A stretch of 64,000 nt of DNA from the NCBI RefSeq assembly GCF_022201045.2, contig NC_068561.1:20834501-20898500 (forward strand), written 5' to 3'. The position numbers and the translations under genes are program-made. The notes beneath the pieces are model-generated. The model was given only the letters and a program-made list of their open reading frames with translations. It had not been told where the DNA came from and made no database searches. The stretch comes from Citrus sinensis (taxonomy: Eukaryota > Streptophyta > Magnoliopsida > Sapindales > Rutaceae). Below are positions 28,742 through 40,868 of the stretch, piece after piece. The first letter of the stretch is position 1. Each line of letters opens with the position of its first letter.

Positions 28742-29835
28742 TTTGAACCGGCGATTAGCGGGAGAATCGCACGAACCTATCGTGTTACTTGTTAATTTTT
28801 GCTCAGATCTTCTTCGAATGTGAGATTTTGAAACTTTTTTTTATTTTTATTTTTTTCAAAATCTATCTCTGTCTCTCTTCCTATCTCCGGAATCGAATCT
28901 GAAATGAGAGAGAGCGGGCTGAAGTGAGATTTTGAATTTTTTGGGGAGCCGCTCGCTTGGTTATTTATTCAACGGTTGATTTTTTAGGGCTGTTGATCGA
29001 CGGTCTACGTTTGTGCTAAATTTGAATTTGGTTGATTTGACTAAAGTACCCTGAAATGTATGCCTAATCTAAGTCTTTGACAACAAAATTGGGCTTCGGC
29101 CATAAGACTAGCCTCGGCCCAAAAATACAATACTTTGGGCCGACCCAATATTTTTTACCCGACCTACGTGGAACATAAACAGTGATGGGAACAAAAATCT
29201 CTTGCAAAACAAGAATCAAGGGCGTGCCTACTGCCTTGCAACGGAAAAGCCCAAAAACTCATTAAAATGTCGGGTATGGAAAATGTAATAGAATTTTTTT
29301 TTTTTCAAAAATTAGAATATTAATTAATGTCAGGTCCTAACAATCGTTTCTTAAGTATTCATATAATTCCAAAGTGGCGGGTAGATCAAGCAATAACTAT
29401 ATCCCGGAGTAAAATTAGCAAAACAATTTTGTCAAAGCAGATATCAACTGACACACATTCTTTATTTGGTCGACAGAACAATGCTGAATTTAATCAAATT
29501 CGGCGCAAATTTAAAAGTCGGTGGCCGGTGGGGCAGTGGCTAGAATTATTGCAGTAAGATGAAATATATTTCGGTAAAGTTAATTAAAATAAAACGACAG
29601 GAAATTGCATGTGCAAAGTTGGATAAAAGTTGAAGTTCAACTGTGATGTGATTTTTACATCAATATTATACACAGTGCAGTTAATGCCATTAGCGATACC
29701 ATCATCAGCTTCCCAAATGGGTAGAAAAATAGTTACTGTAAACCTGCTAAAGTTCAAAGAAGTGATTGTATCACTGTCAGTACCACTATATAAGCATTGT
29801 GCAAGCTACTGCATATGTACCAATCACTTGTAGAA
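28742..29835. other. Divergent intergenic region
   Basis: Lies between the kinesin-5 start (minus strand) and the first acyltransferase-like gene (plus strand), so it holds both promoters. The kinesin side is CT/GA-rich, with ATCTCTGTCTCTCTTCC near 28862. Nothing else coding was recognised. Confidence 0.45.
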
Positions 29836-31906
29836 ATGATGATGGAGCCTAAGGGAGGTCGAATAGCCAGCGGCACTGAGTATAGTTGGTGTCGAGCCGT
29901 GCCAGGCGGCACCGGCATCGCCGTCTTGGCCATCCTTACATCCAAGGTGCCTGAAACCTCCGGGCTTCAAGATGCCCTAAACAAGCTACAAAGCTACCAT
30001 CCAATACTGAGGTCTAGGCTTCATACAAACCCTAGCAAAAACACTTTCTCTTTTGTCACATCCCCTACTACATTTATTCAAGTGAAGTCATTCAACCTCT
30101 CATCAACTTCTAAAATCTTAGAAAGTTCAGAAAGATTTTCTATTGCACCCCTACAACTTATTCTTGAACACGAGCTTAATGAAAATGCCTGGTGCAACCT
30201 CAAGTGCACTAGTACAACTGACATGTTGTACGCGAGTTCTTATGCGTTACCTGATGCAAAGTGGGTGGTGGCGCTGCGGCTTCATGTCGCGGCGTGTGAC
30301 CGGACAACGGCGGTGTCTTTGCTTAAAGAGTTGTTGTTGGTGCTAGTTAGCGATGATGACCAAGAACCAGAAGGGAGAGGGGAGGTTAATTTGGCAATTG
30401 AGGCTCTTATTCCTAAAGGAAAGGCTAAAAAGGCTTTGTGGGCAAGAGGAAGGGACATGCTTACCTACTCAGTGAATTCACTCAAGTCCACAAATTTGAA
30501 GTTCATTGATGCAAAGTCGCCAAGATCTTCTCAAGTCGTGAGGCTTCAGCTGAACAAAGATGACACTGAACGAATACTTCTTGTGAGCTTAATTTTATTT
30601 AAAAGTACAATGTTAATTTATTTTCTTTATACCTCGTTGATAACGAATTTTTGCAGACCTGTAAGTCAAGAGGAATCAAGCTATGTGGGATGCTGGCAGC
30701 GGCAGGATTAATAGCTGCACATAATTCTGATAATCAAAGAAAGTACGCTGTGGCAACCCTCACGGATTGCCGATCAATTATTGAGCCGCCTCTTTCTAAT
30801 CACCGTTTCGGTAAGTTGATTAACAATTAGACCTAAATTAACACGATTTAGCTCTGTTGATGATCTATCTCTTCGAAGACAAAAAAAGATTGGCTAATTT
30901 GGTAACGAATTGGTTTCAAAACTCAGTGTTTCTGTACAAAATATTTTTGCAACTAGTCGGTAACAAATCATGATATTTATTATACTGTGAGTAGCAAAAG
31001 AAAAATTGTACACTTTGAGGTTTTGGTCTGCATACAGATGGCCCATGAAGAGTAGGGTACCATATGCATGCATCTAGGTATTGAATTCAATTTAATTAGT
31101 CATGTACACATGAAGCCCCACATTTTCCAATTCTTAAGAATCTGCAATTCGCCAAGGTTCATAAGCGTAATTAATACCATATGCAGTTAAGGTAGGATTG
31201 AAAAACCTCAGTTTTAATAAAGAGTCAAACTTTGTGGGTACAGCTTCAAATTTCAGCATATCACATGACTCTATTCATTTTATAATAATATAATTGTGTA
31301 AGGGCAGGCATCTCCCTCCATTAATACAAACTAAGTGTGCATCTGGTCATAAATGAGGGTAGAGGACTAGATGGGATGTGGTCGTAAAAGTTTGGAGACT
31401 TAATACAATTAACTGAATTAAGTGTGCATATGGTCATTAAAAGTTTTATTTGTGCAGGTTTTTATCACTCAGCAATAATGAATACACATTTGATCAAAAG
31501 TGGAGAAAAGCTTGGGGATCTAGCCAAGAAAATATACACTGCCTTTGTAAATTCAAAGCATTGCAACAGGCATTTCTCAGACATGGCTGATCTCAACTTC
31601 CTCATGTGCAAGGCAATTGAAAACCCTAGCTTGACCCCAGCATCGTCCTTACGATCATCGTTCATGTCAGTTTTTGAAGACTCAGTGTTTGATAGTTCTA
31701 ATGAAATGCAGCAACAAGTAGGGCTAGAGGACTACATGGGATGTGCTTCGGTTCATGGCATTGGCCCGTCCATTGCGTTGTTCGACACGATTCGCGACGG
31801 ACGGCTAGATTGCGTGTGTGTTTATCCTTCGCCGCTGCATTCGAGGGAGCAAATGCAAGAGCTGGTTGAGAAAATGAAGAGTGTTCTTGTGCAGAATGTG
31901 GGATAG
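29836..31906 (+). CDS. CoA-dependent acyltransferase-like (condensation-fold) protein, paralogue 1
   Basis: Three exons, 29836-30582, 30657-30810 and 31458-31906, give 449 residues with consistent phases. The protein belongs to a plant family with the two-lobed chloramphenicol-acetyltransferase/condensation fold: GTEYSWCRAVPGGTGIAVLA near the start, NKLQSYHPILRSRL as in acyltransferase N-lobes, LRLHVAACDRTTAV at the active-site position (His150, Asp155), and a C-lobe ending GIGPSIALFDTIRDGRLDC...YPSPLHSREQ. The substrate is not known. The start is the first ATG of ATGATGATG at 29836; an in-frame ATG at 29797 exists but would add residues absent from the paralogue. It forms a tandem pair with the gene at 33584. 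Intron 1 is 74 bases and intron 2 is 647, the reverse of the paralogue's pattern. Confidence 0.82.
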
Positions 31907-33583
31907 CTAGAAATGCTGATGTGGTACTTTTATGGGTTCGTGCTCTATGTTGGGCACCTTGGGTTATCTCGTTATTATGATGTTAAATGAATTTAATGTT
32001 TACCATCTTTTGAGCATTATTAATTATAATGGATAATGTTTTGTAATTTTGTGAAATTTTTATTTTATGATATTTAATCAGCATAAAAGATTATATTATT
32101 AATAATTGTTGAACATGAAATTGATGAGGGGCATTGGGCACTTCTCATCCGTCGAAAATTATTATGTACACAATCTAAAAGATTTCATTTTCAACTGCCA
32201 CATTTACTCATTAGCAACATGACCAAATTCATTAAGACATATACACTCAATTGCCGAAGTGAAAAAAAAAAAAAAAAAAGGCACTACCAGCTACTACATA
32301 GATAGAAAATCCAAATTTATTTTTCTTTTTTAGTGAAAAAAGTTGAAATTACAATTATAATTATTAGAATTTTATACTTTTAGTTGGTAGCATTACCATT
32401 GTCAGTGAACATACCAACACACATTTTTATTTTTCTAATGTTAGAAGGTTATTCTAAAAACATGCTCTTAAACACTTTTTTTTTTAATTACACAATTACG
32501 AATTCTAAGAGATTACTTTATTTTCATAGATATCAGTTAAAAAACGATATCGGAAACTCGAATCTTTCGTCTCAACCTTAAAATCTCTACAATAAAATAT
32601 GAAATCTCAATTTTAAATTTCTGATCATAAACTTAACCTAAAAGCAGCGCATATTTCCTCTAGAGGTAATAACATTTAGGTCCCTGAGGTTTATAGTTCC
32701 CCAAATAATGATATAGTTTATTTATTTATCAAAAAAAAGGCCATTAACTCTGGCTCGTGTTGGAATGAATGAAATGCATTTTATTGTGAGGCTAAGATGG
32801 TTAAAAATTGCCTTTGGGGTTTGGTCTTCTGGCTTTTAAGCGGCGGGGGGGGGGGGGGGTTTAATGTAAATATTCGAGTTTAAATGATAGAAAAAATTAG
32901 GAGGGTTAAAAATTAATTTATATTTTTTCACCTCTATTTTTAAAGAAAGATAATTAGTTAAAACTTAAATATATAAGAGAATTATTCACTAGTTGTATAG
33001 TGACTAACAAACAATAACTGAAAAAAAATGGAGTCATTTGTACCAATTAAGAGTGATGTATATATTTAAAAGTAAATTGAGTCTATAGTCGGTCAAAACT
33101 TTATGAGTTGGGCCGTATCAAAATCAACAAAGTTAGGGATCTTAATATTTAAATTCTAATATCATGTATCACTTATGTATTAGGTAATAGATTTTATACC
33201 TAATTAAGTTATTTAATCACAATTTAATAACGAATGTCACATTAGTTAGAATTCAGATTATGACTTAGATTTTGAAATACCTAACATTACTCTATCAAAA
33301 TTAATGTAAGAGGTCAGTGTATAGGCTTTTTATCTATAAAATCAATAAATTTATAAATGCAATTTTTCTTTTCCAAAGACGTTATAATTCTGTAATTAAA
33401 ATAAACTTGAGGTATGTACCGAATATAATTGAAAAATTATGTCCTCTGTCGAAACAAAGTATGCGCCTAATTGGGGACCTAGATGTTATTATCTATAATT
33501 TAACTAACAAGATTATTTGTCTTTTTCAAAAAACACACTACTCTCCTTACTTCATCACTCTTCTTAGTTCTTCGCTCTAAGCC
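31907..33583. other. Spacer between the two acyltransferase-like paralogues
   Basis: AT-rich, with a poly-A run near 32262 and a run of 15 G at 32845-32859. It should contain the 3' UTR of the first gene and the promoter of the second. No element with clear ends. Confidence 0.45.
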
Positions 33584-36500
33584 ATGGCTGAACCACACAA
33601 AGAGCGGAACACCGAAGCGCCCGAGCCCATGGCTCGACCCGTGGGCGGCACCGAGTACAGCTGGTGCAAAGCCGTGCCTACAGGCACAGGCATAACCGTC
33701 CTCGCTCTTCTGCTTTCAAAACACCCCAACATTCAACTTCTCCGAACTGCCCTCAACAATCTCCAAAATAACCATCCTATCCTCCGCTCGAAGCTCCATT
33801 CTAGCGCCGACGCCAAAACCTTCTCCTTCATCACACCCCCCGAACCTCACATCCTAATTCAACAGTGCGATATCTCATCAACGTCTCAAACCATAAGCGA
33901 CAAAACCGGCGCCGGTAGTCCGTTTCAGTTAATCCTAGAACACGAGCTCAATCGAAACACGTGGACTAATCCCAGCCACCAATCAAACACAAACAGTGAC
34001 AGTAACTTGTTTTACGTGAGCATATACACGCCCAGTGAGACTCAATGGGTTGTAACTCTGCGGCTGCACACGTCGATATGCGACCGCGCATCGGCCGTGG
34101 CCGTGTCGAAGGAGTTGCTGAGGTTGATGACGGGGAGAGATGAGGGAGGGATAGAAAAGGAATATGATAGAAAAGGCGAGGTTAGTTTGGGAATTGAGGA
34201 GTTTATTCCGAGTGGGAAAGCTAACAAGCCGTTCTGGGCGCGTGGAGTGGACATGCTTGGTTACTCGCTGAATTCGCTCCGGCTGTCGAATATAAGTTTT
34301 GTGGACGCTGATTCGCCGAGATTTTCTCAGGTCCTGCGGCTGCAACTGAACCGCGATGAAACTGCGAGACTTGTGGAGGTAAGTAGTTTTATTAAGCTCA
34401 ATCATTGTCGTTAATTTTTTACCAGCATTTTATGATCATACGATCATAATTCGCGCATCGGTAATAACGATCTAGTATGCGATGTGTACTGTCTTGCGAT
34501 CTTATCATTATCTGCACGTGGTTATAAAAATGTCTCCAATAAGTCACTGTACCGTGGGTGAATTGACTCACGGAAATGTTAAGTGACTAGAAGGAGCCGT
34601 GACAATTTTGTTGGTGTGTAGGCCGAGAAATTCTTATTCTAAAGGTATATTCCTTCAGCTAGCAATAGAATCATATTGGTTTTGAATTTAAATTTATGTC
34701 TTGTTTACTTGCTCCTTTATCATCAGTAGATACATTAAACAAAATAAATGTAACAACGTGAATTTACTGCTGGGAAAGTTTTTAATGAGGGTGCTCTTAG
34801 TGAGGGCATGTTTTTGTCGTATCTGTGACAATTTTTGAAATATTTTCAAATTGTAAATAATATTTTAGGATCACAATTCTGTAGTGTATTATTAAAATAG
34901 ACAAAATATTTTTCATCACAAAACATTAATTTTGTTCACAAACTACATTTTTTATAAAAATATTAGTCAGATTTTAGAGTAGCACTGGGCCTATTACCAA
35001 TTTCATTTCGTGATTTGCAGTATATTTTTTATTTTTTAGGTTATGGACTCCTTGTGAATTTCCATATTATATGGTGGATGATTGAATCTTTTTAGTGCCA
35101 CTGTTGAACGTACTGATAAAGCAATAGGCCCAATTTACCCAGGAAAGAAAAAAACAATCACATGATTCCAAATGAAAAAGCTTCATAGTAGGGCCCAGTT
35201 CATCGTTGGTTCTGGCTTTATCCTTCCAACCTATCCAAAGTTGTTGTCTTCTTTCGTCGTGATTTACATTTCCCATTTTGTGTCCCAGTAGAGATGGATG
35301 TGGGGCAATGTGCTCACATGGAGGTAGACATTTCTCCCATTTATTAAAGAAGGCCCCATTCCCAACATCATAAGTATAAAGATTCAAAGCAATAATTACA
35401 ACCACAATCTCTGTTCATTTAATGAAGCACATATACAAATTAATTTATTCAGAGCTGCGCCTTGGCCCCCTAAAAGACTTCGTTTTTTCTCTTGACAAAA
35501 TTTAATGCCCTAAGCTTTGGGCAGGGCAATTTGATGCAATCGCTTTGTTATTTAGCCATCCATAATGCCATGGGCTAGACCTACAGCCTTAACCTCGATC
35601 TGTGTATATATATGTATTCACATATTTAGATGTTTGAATCAGTGATTGTTATTCAGGCAATATATATTAGGTTAATTATTTTGATTAGTAGCTGCTTGAA
35701 TTTTGGTACTAGGGATGGCAATGGGGAGGGGAGGGGAGGGGACCAATCTCCCCATACCCATCCCCGATATTTTACATATGTCCCTGTCCCCTCCCCGTCC
35801 CCGTCAGAATTGCTTAAGAGAATCCCCATCCCCTCCCCGAATAATAACAGGGGATCCCCGAGGGTCCCCGGTCCCCGAATAACTAATAGTCTAATACATT
35901 TTTTTATTTTCGATTTTAAATTAATCATATTAAAATAAACTCATACCGCTATTGTAAGCTCGTAACCAACTTTGACAGCACATTAAGGCCTCCAATGTGC
36001 TTGGATGAAGTCTGTTATGGTATGGGCTCACAACTCTACCACTAGTGTTAAAAGCTGATTCAGAAGCAACTGTTGTAATTGGAATTGCCAAAATATCTCT
36101 AGCAATTTGAGCTAATGTAGGATACCTATTAGCATTTGTCTTCCACCAATTCAAAATATTAAAATCTTCCATCCGAGGTATAACTTTCTCATCCAAATAT
36201 GAATCTAATTCATCTGCAACAACTGCACAATCTCCATTGTTTACATAATCATCAAAACCTATCATCCATTTGGTTGCTTTCTTATAAGAATCCCCTGTAG
36301 ATCTAGTAGAAAAACTACTACCAGTATAATCAAAGCAATAAACAGTTGGTGAAAACTTCAATTAATACTCTTCAACTAATTCCCGGCAAAGGGTGACCAC
36401 TTTCCCAACATACAACTATTTTGATATTTATTATTTTTAACAATATTTATAATTTTGTTATTTATTTATTAGTAATTTTAAAAATAAAAATAAAATTAAA

Positions 36501-37768
36501 AATTAAAATGGGGAAATGGGTAGGGGATGGGGATTCCACCTCATCCCCGTCCCCTCTCCGAATAAAAAATTGGGTAAAAAATTTTCCCCGTCCCCTCCCC
36601 GAATAAAAAATTGGGTATAAAATTATCCCCGTACCCTCCCCGAATGGGAAAAATCCCCGATGGTACCCGTCCCCGTGGGGATTTTTGCCATCCCTATTTG
36701 GTACCATGAAAGATATCTTTTCGAGGTTAACCAACGATACCAGGAGGATGAGGAATTGATTAAGTTTTCTTAGTTCAGAAATAATTTCTGAAACGAAGGA
36801 TAGAGTCATAGAGGGGAATTAAAAATGTGAAAATAAAGTATTTGATGCTTGGTAAACCAGCAAGCTTATATGCATCTTGTATTTTAAATTGTATATGTTT
36901 ATATAATTATTGTAGAATAACATTGCTTAGACACACAGTATGGCTGAAATAAGCATTTTATTACCTAACTTACTGTTAGTCAACCAGTGCGTTTTAAGTA
37001 GTTGCATGCTTAAACTTTTTTTCGCAGGGCTGCAAGTCAAGAGGAATCAAACTATGCGGAGCTCTTGCTGCCGCTGGATTGATTGCAGCCCGTTCTACAA
37101 AATACTTTCCTAGTCATCAAAGGGAGAAGTATGCTGTTGTTACTCTCGTTGACTGCCGTTCAATCCTCGAGCCTGTTCTCAGCGACGATTATCTTGGTAA
37201 GTCCTAGTTCCTACCCTTAGTGATCAAACTAAAAACTTGTTTATTATGCTGCATTTCACCTAGGTCGCATATCCACATATCCAAAATTGGTTCAGGATTT
37301 TACCATTCTGCAATCCTGAATACGCATGATGTAAATGGCGAAGAAGAACTATGGGAGCTGGCAACGAGAAGCTACACATCTTTTGCGAATGCTAAGAATT
37401 CTGACAAACATTTCACAGACATGAATGACCTAAATTTTCTTATGTGTAAAGCCATTGATAATCCCGGTTTGACTCCAGCTTCATCCTTAAGAACTGCCGT
37501 CATCTCAGTATTCGAGGACCCCATTGTTGATGAAACAAACAAATTGCATCAAGAGATTGGCCTAGAAGACTACATTGGGTGCTCATCAGTACACGGAGTT
37601 GGCCCCTCTATCGCAATATTCGACACAATACGTGATGGATGGTTGGATTGTGCCTGTGTGTATCCATCGCCCCTGCATTCAAGGGAACAATTGCAACAAT
37701 TGATTGATGACATGAAGAAAATTCTTGTAGAGGGTGGCAGCTTTGGGGATGGGGAGACGGGGGAGTGA
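33584..37768 (+). CDS. CoA-dependent acyltransferase-like (condensation-fold) protein, paralogue 2
   Basis: Three exons, 33584-34378, 37028-37196 and 37296-37768, give 478 residues. It matches the neighbour at 29836 over its whole length: GGTEYSWCKAVPTGTGITVLA, NNLQNNHPILRSKL, LRLHTSICDRASAV (His162, Asp167), GCKSRGIKLCGALAAAGLIAA across the exon 1-2 junction, and GVGPSIAIFDTIRDGWLDC near the end. Exon borders fall at the same codons in both, so they arose by tandem duplication of a three-exon gene. The 2.6-kb first intron is swollen by a complete hAT-type element at 35710-36696. The ATG at 33584 sits in a good context (AAGCCATGGCT). Function is unknown; the fold suggests acyl transfer, but the motif is atypical. 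Confidence 0.84.
35710..36696 (-). mobile_element. Non-autonomous hAT-family transposon in an intron
   Basis: The 987-base element has perfect 12-base inverted ends (TAGGGATGGCAA) and is flanked by identical 8-base target duplications TTTGGTAC at 35702-35709 and 36697-36704, the size expected for hAT. Subterminal zones are packed with short CCCCGTCCCC and GGGGA repeats, probable transposase-binding sites. Inside is only the C-terminal dimerisation part of a hAT transposase, on the minus strand. The perfect duplication and intact ends suggest a fairly recent insertion. It sits in the first intron of the acyltransferase-like gene, antisense to it. Confidence 0.92.
35930..36361 (-). pseudogene. 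hAT transposase C-terminal dimerisation fragment
   Basis: An open frame of 143 residues ends in the hAT C-terminal dimerisation domain. It contains EFDSYL-like DELDSYLDEKVIP, then ILNWWKTNANRYPTLAQIARDILAIP, then the conserved TTVASESAFNTSGRVV and SPYHNRLHPSTLEALMC blocks. The N-terminal BED zinc finger and the catalytic RNase H-like core are absent, so it cannot transpose itself. The frame begins ATG (36361) but was probably joined to missing upstream sequence. It may still dimerise with a full-length transposase if expressed. Confidence 0.88.
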
Positions 37769-38503
37769 GGAGTTGCAATTATTCTTTTTGGGCTTTTGCT
37801 GTTAAACCCATTTCAATGTGTACGCTTGGCGCAAGGGCTAGCCGCTAGCCCGTTGATAATTTGTAAGTTCCCACAGAGAACTTGTTGGATCAAACGTGCC
37901 CATAACGATCGTTGAAAAAACCATATCGAGGGAATAAGCATGGCCATCACGTCTTGAAAACTAGTTTAAAATGCAAGTGAAAACATAATGGTATTTCCAT
38001 AAAAACCCATTTTGTCAAATTCATGTTCGTTGAAAGGGCGTGCCAGGAAAATGAGAAGGCTTTCTGTTCAAGAAAGCACGACTTTGATAGTTCATTAGAA
38101 GGCTTACATGTATAAAAAGGCACACGTGAACAAAATTTTTATTAGATATTTAGACGAACATACATTTATGGACCTACTTCTCCGGTACATTGTCCTTTCA
38201 TGCACCTATCGGAGATCACGGCCAGCTTTCTAACTGTTAACAGCACCAATCAGCACCAAACTCTCTAATCGAAGCCAAGCCACCTTTTGTGGCGGATATG
38301 CTGTAAATTTGCAACTCATAAATTGGAAGACAAAAGCAAAAGAAGGGCAAAAGCTGCCTTGCTACTCAATTGAATCTACCGGAAAAGTTGCCTAAAAAGG
38401 CACTGCTAAACTCAAAATTAGCAGCCCAGGAAGTGCTGGTTTCATACATATGATACAGATCCTAATCAATCAAAAACAATTTTAACTTCCTCAGTTAATC
38501 TAA
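37769..38503. other. Convergent 3' flanks of paralogue 2 and the SAUR gene
   Basis: Contains the two 3' UTRs and short spacer. No additional feature recognised. Confidence 0.45.
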
Positions 38504-38881
38504 TTAAATAAGCTCTTCCACAAGGTTCCCAAAATCAAACCTCTTATTGCTGCATTCAACAGCACTAACGATTTCTTGAAACGTTGAAACGCTGCATGGA
38601 ACAACTAACCTATCCTTCTGTTCAAAGCCAAACTCATTATATGATTTCTCCAGCAACATCTTGAATAATGGATGTGAAAGAAACCCGGTTGGCACGACAA
38701 ATCTCTCTTGCTCTTCTCCTACATAAACGGCAAAGAACCCCGTTGGCGTCGTCGCCATTGATGCCATGTCTTCATATTCCTCAAGCAAACATTGCTTGTG
38801 TGGTTGATTTTTGTCACCTCCACTCATAACTTTAACTTTCTTGGCTAGTTTCTTGAATGACGCCATCTTTTTTCCTAGCAT
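38504..38881 (-). CDS. SAUR-like auxin-responsive protein
   Basis: Small intronless gene of 125 residues, as usual for SAURs. After a basic N-terminus (MLGKKMASFKKLAKKVKVM) the SAUR domain covers about residues 45-115: TPTGFFAVYVGEEQERFVVP, then SHPLFKMLLEKSYNEFGFEQKD, then RLVVPCSVSTFQEIVSAV. SAURs are auxin-induced and promote cell expansion by inhibiting PP2C.D phosphatases and so activating plasma-membrane proton pumps. A second in-frame ATG at codon 6 could serve as start. A TATA-like stretch (minus strand TATATATACTGATCC, near 39015-39030) lies about 140 bases upstream. Confidence 0.92.
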   Translation of the reverse strand: MLGKKMASFKKLAKKVKVMSGGDKNQPHKQCLLEEYEDMASMATTPTGFFAVYVGEEQERFVVPTGFLSHPLFKMLLEKSYNEFGFEQKDRLVVPCSVSTFQEIVSAVECSNKRFDFGNLVEELI

Positions 38882-39894
38882 TTTAATTCTTTGAACTTCA
38901 GAAGGAGAAAGAGAGCTAAAGAAGAAGTGGGTGGATGGGAATGGGGGAGAATTTGTATTGAATGTTTGGAGGATGAGTCTTCAATCTCTACTATAACTTA
39001 TCAATAATTGAGGATCAGTATATATAATAATAAATAATAACGAAAGAGTTCATAGCACTTAGTATGGGAATTTCTCTTCGCCTACTTTGACTTATGAATG
39101 ATTTGGACTTTAAAGCAATCAAAATTCTAACTTAGACTTTGTAAAAAGTAGAGACGAATGGTTGAATGGAAACTAAAGTTCTATGTGATGGGTCTTAATG
39201 CTTCATGCACATTTGTTGATAATAATTTATTACCTGAAATAGTGGCAAAAACATCAACCCTTTCGATTGCTCTATGCGAATGCATAAAATCCATCGATAG
39301 TTTTGTGGGGATTATCATTTGTTATTGTGTTTGCTTTGATTCAAATGCCAACCACTAATTAATCATTATGCCAAATTGCTAAGTACTTCATCAATTCACG
39401 TTCACACACCAAACAGATGAACCCCACTAACTCCTTTTGGTGAATTGGAATCTTATTCAGTCTATGATAGGCAAAAACAAAATTGGGAATCCTTCAATAA
39501 TGTTGTTTTAAGGGTTAATCAACTGCTCAAAGAAAGGATATTCGGAATAGTGAACACCCTTTGCCTCTTCTTGTCTCATCGTTTGTCTAGAAGGTCCAAG
39601 GAAGTGCTTCATCTTCTTAAGTCTAAAGCAACTAATCTTATAAGAATAAAATATTATGAGGGAGATAAAGGGAGAGTTGGGTGGATTGGTAGAGCTTGGT
39701 GGGTGGCCATGATGACTGATGAAAGTGTGAAAGCTTAGTTAAAGAAAATTTGGGTAGTTAATGGAGAATTATAAATGGATTATATTATATTTATATTGCA
39801 TTTTTGAACAGTTATTAAAATAGCCAATGCTAAGCCCCAAATTTGACTCAACGTGTAAGGAGGATAGAATTTGGAAAAAAAAACAAAAAAAGGT
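38882..39894. other. SAUR upstream region
   Basis: Contains the SAUR promoter. An open stretch at about 39421-39738 on the plus strand begins after a stop and has no ATG near its start; I do not recognise it and do not call it a gene. Confidence 0.4.
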
Positions 39895-40252
39895 GTTAGT
39901 GACCCACTGACCCTCTAGTCACGCAACAAATAAAAAAAAAAGATAAGTGCAAAGGCCGGCTTTTGTTATTGTGATAGATGTAATAATAATTAATAAATGA
40001 GAATAATTGTTATGATTTACGAAGGGATGCCTCCCCGCAAAAGAGACAAAATTAAATTGAAAGCTTTAAAAGCAGGGCGGGGCCGGATTGAGTTGACTCC
40101 GGTGGAATCATTACGTCAAGCATGGCAATTTACACTGCGGTGGCCATGACCCGACAAATCGTACAAGGATCCGTCCTTTTTACGACGTCAATCACGGGTC
40201 GGATATTGAGAAAAAATAATAATACTATGGCCAAAAACCATGAATTATTATT
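39895..40252 (+). repeat. Direct repeat, copy 1 (~358 bases)
   Basis: Runs from GTTAGTGACCCACTGA through GGGATGCCTCCCCGCAAAAG and GGATTGAGTTGACTCCGGTG to TGAATTATTATTA. It is nearly identical to 40869-41223, in the same orientation, with scattered substitutions and small indels. The unit contains an internal stem (GACCCGAC ... GGGTCGG around 40148-40203) and ACGT cores. It is not a recognised coding or RNA sequence. Confidence 0.88.
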
Positions 40253-40868
40253 AGTCAATCTTAACTTACATTTAACTTAATATACAATTTAAAAAATCTT
40301 GTCCGTTTAAAGTGTTAAAATTTAATCCAACGGCTAATGTTTAATTTGTCCAAAAGTTGTAAAGGATGGGAAACTAGCTGAATTGGTTTGCTAATTTAAC
40401 AATCTTTTCTGTCTCTCGACTAACTTATTCTTGCTCTTTCATTATCTTTTGCAATATCTTTTCATACTCCTTAACAAAAAAAAGTACTCAAATATGATAA
40501 TCACTCATTGTTCTCTATACCCCAATTAATATTATCACCAAGAATTGAACTTTTTCTACTCTTTTTTCTTCGAAATACTCTTTAGAGAATACCAAAAACA
40601 ACCCTTTCTCTGCAGCGAAGACGACAGAGAAGAAAGTGGATTCATCCATAAACTTAGAGAACTCAACAGCGAAGAAAATGAACTGAATTTTGACTTTAGC
40701 TTTGATTTTGTAGAAATAGCAATAATAGGAATAAAAGCAAAAATAGACCCATCTTGAGAATTTTCTTTAGAATTAATTTTTCGATATGGGTTCTATTTAA
40801 ACTCCAAGAAAATGGCCTGGGAGAAGAAGAATCACAACTAAAAACTGATTTTACAGTCTGCACGTCGG
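40253..40868. other. Unique segment between the two direct repeats
   Basis: About 616 bases of AT-rich sequence with one short frame (near 40545-40757) lacking recognisable features. I found no primer-binding site after copy 1 and no polypurine tract before copy 2. Confidence 0.5.

Noticed and set aside
35067-35405. Minus-strand open frame of 112 codons in the first intron of acyltransferase-like paralogue 2
   Set aside because: No recognised domain and no homologous look. It lies in intronic DNA antisense to the gene, next to a transposon.
39421-39738. Plus-strand open stretch of about 105 codons downstream of the SAUR gene
   Set aside because: No ATG near the start (begins after a stop, first candidate is TTG). 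No recognisable domain. It could be an exon of an unknown gene, but evidence is too thin.
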